Below are positions 41,027-52,820 of a stretch of 64,000 bases of DNA, piece by piece. The notes below the pieces were generated by a model, which saw nothing but the letters and a program-made list of their open reading frames with translations, ran no database searches and had not been told where the DNA came from. Numbering within the stretch: the stretch's first letter is position 1; each line of letters starts with the position of its first letter. Source of the stretch: Cruorifilaria tuberocauda (Eukaryota > Nematoda > Chromadorea > Rhabditida > Onchocercidae); the NCBI GenBank assembly GCA_013365365.1, contig JABVXU010000228.1:1-64000 (forward strand), in the 5' to 3' direction. The translations under genes were made by a program, and so were the position numbers.

Positions 41027-42387
41027 AAAAATGTACAGAAGAGCTCTTAAATTACTAAGCATGAGTCTGCAAGAGAAATACAATTAAAATCAATCGTGAT
41101 AATACAAAGGATTTAAAAATGAAAATCAAATCTGAGGATCCTATGGGGAAGGAAAAAATGAATTTTTATTTTTGCAGAAAGCTACATTTCCATCCTTTAA
41201 AGTTTAAATTTGGTTTTAACATAACAAAGAGAAGAATAGCGAATTGGTGAAATAATTGACTGTTTGACTGTTTTTATTGTTTTAACGTCACAGAATGTGG
41301 TTTTAATTTTTTCTTACCCATGATGTAATACCGATGGAGCAAACTGCATTAATGTAAAACTGCAACAGTCATGAAAAGATACTTTTCAATTTGAGATGAT
41401 TCAAAAAATGAAAATAAATAATGAGCTGAAGAAATGAACGATGTAAGGAAAAAAATAGCAAGTAATTGAACAGGAACGTTGTTGCGAAAGATAATATTAG
41501 TAAATTATCAATGAGTGATCAGAAAGAATAAACTATTATCGATCATGTTGTTATCAGTCTAACAAATACGTGCTTCGATGATGTAATTTAAAAGTGATAA
41601 AATAAGGTTCATCCTTTGTAATATTATTGGTCACACTTATTAATATGCTTACAATTACTAGCATATTTTATAGCGATTTTTTTTCTAATAAAAGGTCTTT
41701 TGAATATGATATCAATGCCATATTGATAAGTAATTCTACTAAAAACAGTTTATCTTAATAAGACGAAAAAAAAAAGATGTGACAACAATGCTAAATTTTA
41801 CAACTGATATCATCAGTGATAAGTAGCGTAACAGTAAACTAAAGTTGATACCTTTTATATCTAAAAAATGATACTTCCGTCGTTTCTTATTAATGAAGAA
41901 AAGGAAAAAACGGGCAATTCTTCACTTCTTTCGATCAATAAAAATTTTTCTGATTACAATAAAGATTCGGCAAATATGAAAGGCATACAAATGATTAAAT
42001 AAAACTTTTCTGACAATTTTTGTTCATAAAATTTTTTTCTTTTCCCTTTTCTAGTTTTTTAAATCGTAACTTTAAACCAAAATGATTTTAGATAAGAAAA
42101 CGAATACAATTCTTACCATTCCTTAGAATGTTACACAATAATCAGATGAACGAAATTATGACAGTATTGGTTTAAAGTTACGTTTCAAAGTTCATGAGAA
42201 GTTAAAAAGAGCAACAAAAAAAGAAAAGGTGGAAAATAGTGAAAAACTTATTTACACTAAGAATAAAATGAAAATATCAGTAAAATGGATCAAAGAACGC
42301 AGCACAAAATTCACACAAAAATAAACCGTTTGTGTGCAGTTTGCATAATGCTGCATAATGCTCGAAATTAAACAAAATATTAAAATT

Positions 42388-42792
42388 GTTGAAATAGATG
42401 AGTTATAGCTTTGCAGTTAAACATATTTGCAATCATGCAAATTATACCGCTAACTTGTAAAATGAATATTCACGTAACAAAATGACTGACAGAACAATAC
42501 AACTGTTCGAGATACAAGATGGCATTTATCAGTAATGTATTACCACCTTAGTTCTAATGTACCAAGGTGATATATCAGGATATGAATATATTTAAATGAA
42601 ATTAGAGCCATTTACAGTTTGAAACAAATGAGTCATAGCTCTGTATTTAAACATATTTGCAAGCATAAGTTATACTATTAACTTATGAATTGTTCACATG
42701 ATTCCGTAATAAAATGATTAGAACAAGATGCAAGAGAACACTTATTACTAAAGCATCATGACGTGATATATCAGAACATGAACATATCTAAT
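42388..42792. repeat. Imperfect tandem duplication, two units
   Basis: Unit 1 at about 42388-42600 and unit 2 at about 42617-42792 share collinear blocks. Examples are GTTGAAATAGATGAGTTATA against GTTTGAAACAAATGAGTCATA, then TTAAACATATTTGCAA, AACAAAATGA against AATAAAATGA, and GTGATATATCAGGATATGAA against GTGATATATCAGAACATGAA. Unit 2 is shorter by internal deletions. It lies 1.4-1.8 kb upstream of the gcs-1 start. Confidence 0.75.
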
Positions 42793-43100
42793 GTAAATAT
42801 TATAAGCTAAACGTTACTTATACGAACTATCAGTTAAACCATTTTTCACTTCACACTTATTACAAGAATAGTTTGTCATCAGATAATTAAGCTACATATT
42901 GACAGATAATAAATAGCTTACATAATGAGGCAAATTTTAACAATAAGAAGTTAAAAATATATGACTTAAAGAACAAAAAAAGCAAACGGACACAAACTGG
43001 ATAAAAGTACAAACATTCTACAAACTGATGAAGGAGAAACATCCATCATGCAGAACCCGACCACAAATCTTTCTATTCAGTTTTCACGGACCGTATTAAA

Positions 43101-43226
43101 ATGCAAGATTTGCTGGACATGATGTTTGTATTCATAATTATCGTTGTGGTTAACCGGATCGGTTATCCGGCTGTCCAGCTCTCGCCAGGAGAAACAAGAA
43201 ACATTTCGGATTTTCGCGTTTACTGA
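43101..43226 (+). CDS. Possible 41-codon frame with a hydrophobic N-terminus
   Basis: Reads MQDLLDMMFVFIIIVVVNRI, then GYPAVQLSPGETRNISDFRV, Tyr, stop. The hydrophobic span at residues 8-17 followed by a polar segment resembles a secretory signal or signal anchor of a short peptide precursor or a first exon. The block is richer in G+C than its surroundings. No donor of good quality, family match or neighbouring exon was found. A minus-strand frame covers the same bases, so coding is unproven. Confidence 0.2.
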   Translation: MQDLLDMMFVFIIIVVVNRIGYPAVQLSPGETRNISDFRVY

Positions 43227-44030
43227 CTTTTCACAATCAATTACTAGTAGTATTGGTATTATTGAAGACAAAAATTGTGTTACACGATGAAGGCGAATGA
43301 TATCAGGAATATTGCGTTTAATTATGATAAAATGAATTTAAGTATAATACCTATATTAAACAATGGAATAGAATCGATAATATCTATTATTAAACATTTT
43401 GGTGAAGAGATTAATTATTAGTGATTCCTCATATGATTATTTGGAAATTTGCTAGCTTATGATATATTCATATCAATTATGGAAATAGTTTAATAAATAA
43501 CGATGCTTAATCAATAGTATAACCAATAATGCTGATCAATAATATTGTTATTGCCGTGATTTAAAAATGCTTTATTCCATATATATCCTATAATGGATAA
43601 ACAGTTATAGTTGACAGTGATTGTTAGCCCACAAATATCACGTGGATGATGGTTGTGCTATCAATCATCAAATCATCACTTTTATTAACTATCTTTAATT
43701 AATATTTAATTTAAACAATATTGAAAATATTTCATAAGCTGAAAGAAACAATTAAACGCTTAACAGTTTAGTTGATTTTTTATATATTTGAATTATGAGC
43801 CCCTATGGATGCATATTATTTAAATTTGTTCCTGATGCTGTTGATTTTCCTGAAATGAACCATGTATCATCTTGCAAGATAATCTTTTACACTTGTCGGT
43901 TTTTATTCTCGCATCACAATATCACATTTGCATTTATCTTCTGGTTAGGAAAAGAAAGGCTCTATCTTTTTGCTGGCGTAGAATTGTACAACTTCACGAA
44001 ATGGAATCAAGCTCATATTTAAGGTTTAAC

Positions 44031-44035
44031 TTCAG
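44031..44035 (+). promoter_or_regulatory. Putative spliced-leader acceptor of the zyg-11 gene
   Basis: TTTAACTTCAG ends 22 bases before the first ATG of the gene. The site matches the worm 3' splice consensus, and the upstream frame is not conserved in the family, so trans-splicing here is plausible (inference). Confidence 0.4.
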
Positions 44036-44057
44036 ATTATTTCATTCGTTTTTTAAA

Positions 44058-47000
44058 ATGATGAGCAACTTTTATGATGAAAATATGAAATTGTCCCCGC
44101 CATCCTTGTTCCGACTATCGCTGCAAGCAGTCGCAAGAACGATGTTTGAATATCACTGGTTTCCTTCCATTGAGAATCCTTTACCATCGGAAATTTCTGA
44201 TTCGTTGATGACCACGCTCCGTCTCAACAACTGGCTCAACAATGAAACAATAACACTCTTTGATAAACGTTTCCGATTAACCGAGGTTAGGTTATTTTTA
44301 AGGTAATGACACCGGATAACGATTAATAAGAAATTCAGCGTTAAAGATCACAATTATTTTGAAGTAGTGGCATGAAGATAGTAACAAAAGAAGTCCGAAT
44401 TTCTAGACAAACAGAAATAATAAGTTAATTTGATTTTAAATGTATGCCTTAACTCTATATTAAAAAATTCGTATCCGAGCTTTATGTTGCTTTGAGTTAA
44501 TTTTTTAAGTAAAAGTTTGAAGAAATATGCTTTCTTATATATGCTACAATTCCTGTCAGAAATGTGGAAAGTTTTTCATTGAAAAGGAATATGATTCAAA
44601 ATATGAAATTTTATTTGGAACTTTATGTATATTAATAATGATATTTCCTTTCCAGTATTTATTAATTGGTAAAATATTCTGGAAGAGGTTCTTTGAGAAT
44701 AAATTACAGGTACATTTATCACATTCTTTATTGACTGTGATGCCAGCTGAAGTGTTGAGAATGCATCCGATAAAACGTCTTACTATTCGTGACACTTCAG
44801 TTGGCGATTCTGTTCGTGATTTGCACGGTATTTTGCAGTTGCTTGGACCTCGTGCATTTAAGTCCCTAGAATATATAGATATGTCTGGTAGGTCAATTGT
44901 TATTCTAAAATTTATTGGTCGATTTAAAAACATCTGTTGATTAAATCAGTTTGACTTCTCTTCCTCATTTTAATTAGGTTCCCTTTTTAATAATGCTCTT
45001 TTTATATTGTCAAGACGATTGATGTCGGGAGTGGAAGCTGACCGTATTTTATGCATAAGTTAATATGTAAACAAAAATTTACCTTATATTGCCGCAATTT
45101 TTCATGTAATCATTCACTTGCAGGTATAACACCAGTCACATGTATAAGTTGCTTGGCAGGTTTGAAGTACTTGACAACTTTGATCGTTTCTGAAACATCA
45201 ACATTTGGAGATACTGAATTAAGAACGGTTAGCAAAGAGATGCGCTATATGAGAGTTCTTGATTTATCGCAAACAGTTATCACAACAATTGGTCCATTGA
45301 GGAATTTGAAGTAAGCTGTTTTTGCTTTTATTGATTCTATTTTTTTCTTTTCCTTTTTCACTCATCTAATACTTCTTATAAGACGATTAATCTCATGTTT
45401 TCTATTTGGAAAGAAGCCAACAATTAAAACGGATTTAGTTTTCAGAGACACTTTGGAAGTACTTGTTATGCATCGACTTAAGTTTTCTCATGCAGTTGCA
45501 ATAAATGGTGCTGCAGATACATTGCGACTTCTCAATAAGTTAACATTTCTGGATATATCAGATAAAAAAGTTGGTGTGCTACCAAATAGGTATGTCTGGT
45601 AATTTAAAGAAATTATTGTCTATCATTTCCATTGTTTCTCAAAATATCTTTCCATTAACTGACATTTTTTAAACTTCAATTTAATGAACAATGCAGAGAT
45701 GATTATCTGTTATTCATTACGTTACTGCAATGTAAGAGTCAAAAACGCTTAAAATATACTTTTCCGTAAAGGATTTATCAGTTAGATTTAGTGTTTGACA
45801 TACTTAAGGACATGATTATTATTTCAGCATTGGTGAACCGCTTCAAGTTGATATCGGAACACTGGTAGTCCGTGATGTCGTAACACTTGGTATGCCTTGG
45901 TGGCCGAATCTTCGCTTTTTGGATATTGCTGGGAATGCTTTGAATTTTCATAATCTCGCATTTACTATTGATTATATTACGAAATTCATATCTCTGCATC
46001 CTCATTTGGTCTACATATCTGTTTTGGATACTTCTTTAAATCGACATCCCTATCAATATCCGTATGAAAGAGATAAGCCGCTGCAAGTATAATTTTGGAT
46101 TTTAATGCTGAATTATGATTATTTCACAATTTATAAATTATCTAAGCATTCTCTAAAATTTTTTTTCATAAGTCTTTCACATTTGTCGTTGTTACTGTCT
46201 ATAGATAGCTAATGCTGGCACACGTGCTCAATGTCTTCTTTCACTGCAACTATATTGGCGTCCAGATCGAGAAGCTTTTGCATCGCATGCATTGCAAGCC
46301 GTTTATTATCTTCTACAAACCTCATACGATGAATTTCAATCGGCTGATTTGCGTCTGACTGTCCGGGTAAACTTAGCAAGTTAGCAAGTTTCCTCCGTGT
46401 AATTGAAATCTTATTATAGTTCATGGCATATGCTATAGTTATTCAAATTAATAGAAAATCAATGAAAAATTAAATCTGGCATTAGCAGTCTACGTTCCAT
46501 TTGAAATTTCGGGAACATACTTTTCCCAAATTTACAGGGTGTTGTTCTGTCGATGCTTAATCACAAAAAAAACATTGCAATACAGATGGCGGGGAGCGCT
46601 TGTCTTTATCATCTCTGCAAGTAAGCTCTAAATTGTAATTGTTGACCAAAGTGATAATGAGTTAATAATGAAATAAATAGAAATAAGAATAAGCTTTATT
46701 CATTTTATTTATTTAGTCTTTTAAATATTCAGTATTATCCGTCTACTTTCATGATTATAAAAGTGGCGAATTTTTGCAGATCAAAGCGAATTAATCAACT
46801 TACTGCACAGGAAACGCGGTACTGCGTTGATCGATGTTTGGATGCGGCAGAAAATCATCCTCGGATGGTTCAGGTAAAATTTTTCGATAGTATTATTGTA
46901 AAAATAATTTATTAAAATATGTCCACTGGATAAGAATTTAGAGAAATTGCAAATGAAAATTTTTTATCATCCGACTTTCTTGTCCATCAAATTTCTAACT

Positions 47001-49640
47001 CTAATTAACTATTTCGAAATGAAATTAGTTTTTATTTTCAGCTTCAAAAGAATGTTTGGCTTACGGTATGTAGCGATCACTTATTACAATCACTAAATTT
47101 TGATATATTCCGAACATGTGAAGCGGCCTTAGAATCAATGGTAAACACACGGGATCCTTCCGTTTCAAGGTAGAGTTCACTTTTCGTGGGTGTGGAAAGA
47201 CAAAGGTCTTTTTGTTGCTAAATTCATCGTGAAGAAACTGGAATTATTCTGTCCTAAAATTTGCACTGTGGATCAAATCCAATGAGCTAATGCCTTCTTC
47301 TAACTTCTTTATTAGTTCAAAATTCATGAATTTAATTTTAGTTCAGTTCTAGAGCTCAGTCAAAATTCCATGTTATTTTTGTTGCAGAATGACGATAGCA
47401 GTAGTGTCAATTTTGGCACCCAAATTACCAACTAAACAAAGCCATCGTTTAGCTACAAATAAACGATACGTTGCACACTTGATCGAAATGATCAATGAAA
47501 ATCTAGATAATCCCGACAGTGAGCACGATAATTTCAATAATTTCACAATAAAATTTACTCTATCTGCACTTTGGAATTTAACAGGTACACTATTTTTATA
47601 GTATGTGATATAAATACCAGTTTGTGTTTTTGCTCTATTCATAACTGCTATATATATAGCATCATATGTGTTAGGGTAGAATTTTGGAATCTTACCATTC
47701 GGTTTCAGTTTTATGGTCCGAAATATTTGGTCGATAGTCCGAATCACGTGCTTAATAATTTCACTAAGATTTCCTTTCCACTCTAGCATGTAGTATGTGC
47801 GTTTTCGTGCGGTCATATACGATGAATAAGTAAATTCCTTAACTCTTTGTTTGCAAAAATAAGTTTTAATTGCTTGAAGGTAATTTAAACTAACAACAAT
47901 AATTGCTATCAAATGTTGATTCTGACCATGACAAGCAGATTGTTCCAATTTAATCTTCTGATTTTTTCGGATTATTTTAGTTTACCATATTTTTTCCTAA
48001 CTTTTTCTTCATTTTCTGATCCATTTCAGATGAATCACCTGTTACATGTCGATTGTTCGTGCAGCTTGGTGGCATCGCAGCGGCATTTGGCGTTTTAGAA
48101 CACTATCAAAATAATACGAATATACAAACCAAGGTTCTCGGCCTTTTGGTGAGTGTTTTTTGTAATCAATGGCATATGTATCAAAATTAATCCTTTTTTA
48201 CATATTATGCAGTTTATTTTATTCTAAGAATTTGTTGCATAACTTGAACTTTCCTGATAGATCATGCTTGGATATGATATCATATCATATACTAATAAGG
48301 AGTAATGAACTAATTGAAAATAGTGATCCTCTAAATTTTTTCAGAATAACATTGCGGAAGTAAAAGGCTTGAAAAAGCGAATAGTACATCATCGTTATAT
48401 TCGAACAGTCCTGTAAGTTTTATTTAATTTTCCAGTAGCGAATCATTTCACACATTGATACACTGCTTCTTCGTTATTTAGGGAGTTAGTGAAGCTATGA
48501 AAGAGTTCTTATGTATTTCGTAGCAAAAATTCTTCAGATAGCTCTTAGTTAGATATCCTGTGTTCTGCGATTCTTTTAACTTCCTGCTCTTATGGATTAC
48601 ACTTTTTAAAACTGGCTATTCAGAGAGCTACTGGAAAGTGACCTCATGCCCGACAGTTACTCTGCAGCCGTTGGTAATGCAAGACATATCGATGTTTCCT
48701 ATTTCGCTGCTGGAATATTGGCTAATCTCTTAGATTGTGGCCCATGGGCATTTGAGCCAACATCGGATCACTGTAATCAATCATTGGTTGGCTTTTTTTC
48801 CAACTGAAAATCGAGTTATCCTTTAACTCCGGCTAATAAAAAAATGCATTGACGATAAATGGGTATCAAATATTTGAAGCTTATGATGACACACAGGTTA
48901 AATCAGTGATTGCTTAGTATTTTGTTCTATATTTCATTTTTTTCGATATATAATATGATAATTATGACATTTTGATAATTTTATTGTAGATAATGGCGGT
49001 AAAAAGGTGGCCCAAAGCACTACTAACTATGGTTGCCTATCGGTAGTGTTATTTCTTCTTTTTTTTTAATATCTTTTCTTAGAAAGACGAATACTTTAAA
49101 ATTTCTTTGAAATTTTTCTAAAGCAACGAGAAAATTATCATTTCCTAACAGTTTTTAAACAACATTGAAGTGCTTTGCTGCACTTACCGCTCATTACGTT
49201 TGAATTGTTTGTGTTCTGTGGGAGACTGGAGAAAGAGGGATGAAATCATATTTATTCTTTTATTTATTCGTTTTCAATCTCAAAATATTCTTTACTGATA
49301 GAAAAGATGCCAGTAAAGAATGACTTTCATTGAATATTGATTGCACCGGGATTATATTTGAGTAAAGTTTACTTTCAGATCATTCGTGCCATTTTTCGTG
49401 TTACTGAAACAGGATGATATAACCGGAGCGCAAATGTGGGCTGCTTGGGCAATCCAGCATGTTTGCATCAGTGATAAACAAAACAATTATATAAAATTGC
49501 TTATTTCACAAGGAGGACGGGAAGAATTGATACGTTTAGTTAATTCGAGGTTTGCTCATCCAGACGCTATACAGCTTGCGCGTTCCGTACTCAGTTTGAT
49601 CACGCATTCTATTTACGACCCGTTAAAACTAAAGAATTGA
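44058..49640 (+). CDS. zyg-11: ZYG-11/ZYG11B family substrate receptor of CUL-2 ubiquitin ligase
   Basis: Sixteen exons: 44058-44285, 44656-44887, 44978-45058, 45124-45310, 45446-45589, 45828-46086, 46205-46366, 46538-46620, 46780-46873, 47042-47169, 47388-47584, 48030-48148, 48345-48412, 48624-48786, 48990-49042 and 49379-49640. All are in phase, 819 aa. ZYG11 proteins bind Elongin C/CUL2 through an N-terminal VHL-box region and recruit substrates through leucine-rich and armadillo-like repeats; vertebrate members read N-terminal Gly degrons. Seen: SLFRLSLQAVA; LRR-type segments (LEYIDMSG, MRVLDLSQTVIT, LTFLDISD, LRFLDIAGNAL); then the highly conserved C-half with MTIAVVSILAPKLPT, IKFTLSALWNLTDESPVTCR, KVLGLLNNIAEV, DVSYFAAGILANLL, LTMVAYRSFVPFF, MWAAWAIQHVC. 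The order matches human ZYG11B throughout. Start at 44058 or 44061 is uncertain. In C. elegans it acts in meiosis II and embryonic polarity. A ZER-1-type paralogue is the alternative. Confidence 0.93.
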
Positions 49641-52600
49641 ATTATATCGTCATTTATTTAAAAGATATGGAATAGAACAGTTGTTTTATATCTTCTTCAG
49701 TTCACTGACACTGCAGTCTTTCTCCAACTTTTATCTTTCGTTAAAAAGGGGGATCTCTTATTCTTGCGCTTTTCGGAACTATTTTTCCTCATTCTTTCTT
49801 GCATTAATTTTAGTATTTGACATTTTTCATGAAATATGTTTATTTTTGATATAAATCTCGACTCTGTCTTAATTCATTTTTTTCATGATGGACACTGATG
49901 CATTTTGAGTATTTAGACATCATTTATTATATCAGATGTTGGAAAGTTTTATTTTCCTTTACAATGTTCCATGAGCACTGTAAAGACCGTGAAAATCGCT
50001 TTGCATATTCAGTTGTTTTGAGCTTGTTCATATTTATTCACTTCGTGCCTTAATTTTGTATATTTCTTCTCTACAATGTACAAAACATTCAACTATTTAA
50101 ATGCTGTATTAAAAAGTTAAGGTATTAATTTGTTCATCTATCCTTATGTACTTACATTCGTTTAAAGATTTCATCAGTTAATAAAGACTTTCATCAAATT
50201 TTTCATTCCACAATAACACAATTTTTTTTTGCTTTTCTATGCTTAACTATATTTCAGCCTGAATGCCTATTCTGATAGCGCTTGGCGATAATAGATTTGC
50301 TTGTATGTTGGACAACATTTTTTTATCTATCTCCAGCTAAAAAAACGTGGTTGGTATTTCTTAACTTTGTTTTGTATTAATCAACGTGATTTGATTAATT
50401 TTTCTTCAAAAATGCATTCTTGACATACCTTCAATTCCGTTGCAGCTTTTTCATTTTATTTTTTTTAGTAAATTCATAGTGGCATAATTATCACTGAGGA
50501 TTTCCAACTTATGCCTTAGTATCGTGATGGCTTACAGGAAAGTAAAGTAAGTGGAAGTGCACCATTATTGACCTATAATATCTAATTTAGTGTGTTTTAC
50601 CAGTGATACCAATTTATTCAAATAATTACTGATTTCACCAAATCTCTTAAAATTTAGACGGTTTATCTTTTAAACTTGAAATTTTAGTAGGTAGAAAATG
50701 GAATTTTAATTATAAGAAGCATGAATAAGGGAAGAAAGATTCAGATGTGTCAGGTTATTTCATTTTCCTTCAATACTACTTGTATATGTTTATACAGATA
50801 AATGTTTGTATTTTATTGGTGCGCCGAAGTAATGATTTGATTTGAGTATAATAATAACAGATGGCAATGCAATGACCTTCTCACACTTTTATGTTCCTAA
50901 ACCTTTTTCCCCGTGCTCTTTTACCCGGTATTGAGGTAAGGAAGAGAAGCTGATGAGAATGATATGAAATTCATTTTGAGACAATACGACAGGATGAGCA
51001 ATGACATCGTTGGATAATTTATTTAATTAATCTTTTGACACATTTCATACCAATAATTTGCAGATTTTGTGCTTTTCTGCAAATATTTTGGAAACAACGG
51101 GAGATTTCCTTCTATCTTTCCTCTTTCTATAAAGTTATTTTCTTTGCAATTTCTCGAAACTTTCAGAATTTGCTATACTGACATCAACTCTGAAACTAAA
51201 CTTTAAGTTACTGTTTGCTTTATTTGGACGTTTATTTGCTTTAGCATCATTCATTGATAATAAATGAATAGCACTGGGTTAATTCAACAAATATAAACCA
51301 ATATTCGTGATTAGGAGAAAAAATACCAATTGGTCAAATTATCTTTTTCTTTTAAATGTCTCAGAAAAGTGTACAAAAAGAAGAAAATAAAATGTCTCAA
51401 TTCTGATTTCTTTAAAAAATCACATATTTGATTCGGTTCTTCTAAACATTCTTTATTTTTTGAAAATTCCATACCGTAATCATTTCGGTAAATGAATTTA
51501 AAACGTCCTTCACGGGACAAAGTGTAATGGATGAATAAATAGAGTGAGTGAGGGAGGAATGATCGAGAATTGTGGTAGATGGAAATGGAATTATATTATT
51601 TGGATAATGGTGATTGGAAAAGAAAGAAAAAATTAAGAAAAGAAGACAATAGGAATGGGGTTAAGGAAGGAGAAAAAGAGTGAGAGAGTCGGTGGAATGA
51701 ATGAATGAAATGAATTAATATTGGCATCAATTCCATTTAATTCTATTCACAACAATTCCTTTCATCCATCCGAAACAACCTATTATAACTTTCCAATCAT
51801 ATTGAATCCCTCTTCCTCTCTCCATCTCTCTCCCCTTTCTCTTTCTTACAACATCTCACCTTTCCAGGTTTTTTCTTTAACCGATAAATAAATTATAATT
51901 TAATTTAATTTCTCTTTCATATATTAATTGTCATTGTAGTTCATCTGATAAATTCTATGACAATATTTTGTAAATTTCGAATAAATCATTGATGAATGCT
52001 TTTTTCAATTATACTTATGATTTCATGATTTAGACATAGGAGATCGGAAAAATGAGCATTTCAGAAATTATAATATGAAAATTGATAATCAGACAAATGT
52101 AATCAATTTGTAGTTATTGAAGAGGAAAAAGAACAGTAAACATAATTCCTTGAGAATTGATAGTCTTCGTTCCAATTTTTATCGAATGTAAAAAATAATA
52201 AATACGACACGGTTATTGTGCATATTAATTAAGTCATTACTTAGTATTTGAACTGAAAAAATAAACCGTCTATTCAATATATAAAGCATATAACACAAAT
52301 GGCAAATCATAATTCACTGCAAAATTCACTAGGTAAGTTAACAAAAAAGAAAACAGGATAAATATTCCCGAATATAACAGATTGCCGTCGTCATTCCGTG
52401 TCTTCATGAAAATAAGGGATAAAAATTTTTAATCTGGAGAAAAACTTCCAGAAGAGACACTAACGCAAATGAAGAATTAAGTGAACAAGTTTATTTGTCT
52501 TTTTTTGGATGGATCGTCAAGAATAACATGGAATTTCAAATTTCAAAAGTCCAAGCTTTAAAATTTTTGGAAGAAAATCGATTATAACATTTCTTTTTAA

Positions 52601-52820
52601 TCAACGTCAGCTTATCAAAATCTTATCAACGATATCATCATTTTGCATTAAATCAAAGTCAATATATTAATTCAATCTATTCCTATTGCCTTATTCTATC
52701 AATCTATTAAGAATTAATGAATATAAGCAATGCAATTGATCACCGTTGATTACAACACGTATAAAAAAAATTTTGTAAAATATAAACTAAATGAAAATAA
52801 AAAAAAGGAAATTTAAAAAA
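49641..52820. other. Convergent spacer between zyg-11 and mab-9
   Basis: Both genes end here. An AATAAA at 50180-50185 could end the zyg-11 transcript, and a minus-strand AATAAA at 52490-52495 could end the T-box transcript. A purine-rich stretch at 51535-51715 and a pyrimidine-rich one at 51765-51850 are simple sequence. No further gene was seen. Confidence 0.5.
50180..50185 (+). other. Putative polyadenylation signal of the zyg-11 gene
   Basis: AATAAA about 540 bases after the stop codon, in the sense orientation, followed by T-rich sequence. Confidence 0.35.

Larger units (their letters stand above)
41027..44030. other. Divergent promoter region between gcs-1 and the zyg-11 gene
   Basis: About 3 kb separates two start codons that face away from each other, so both promoters should be here. 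Contents seen: an imperfect tandem duplication (42388-42792) and a compact G+C-richer block at 43040-43230 with a short open frame. No TATA box or other element is claimed. Confidence 0.5.

Noticed and set aside
44556..44933. 125-codon minus-strand frame
   Set aside because: It is the antisense shadow of a zyg-11 exon that fits its family on the plus strand.
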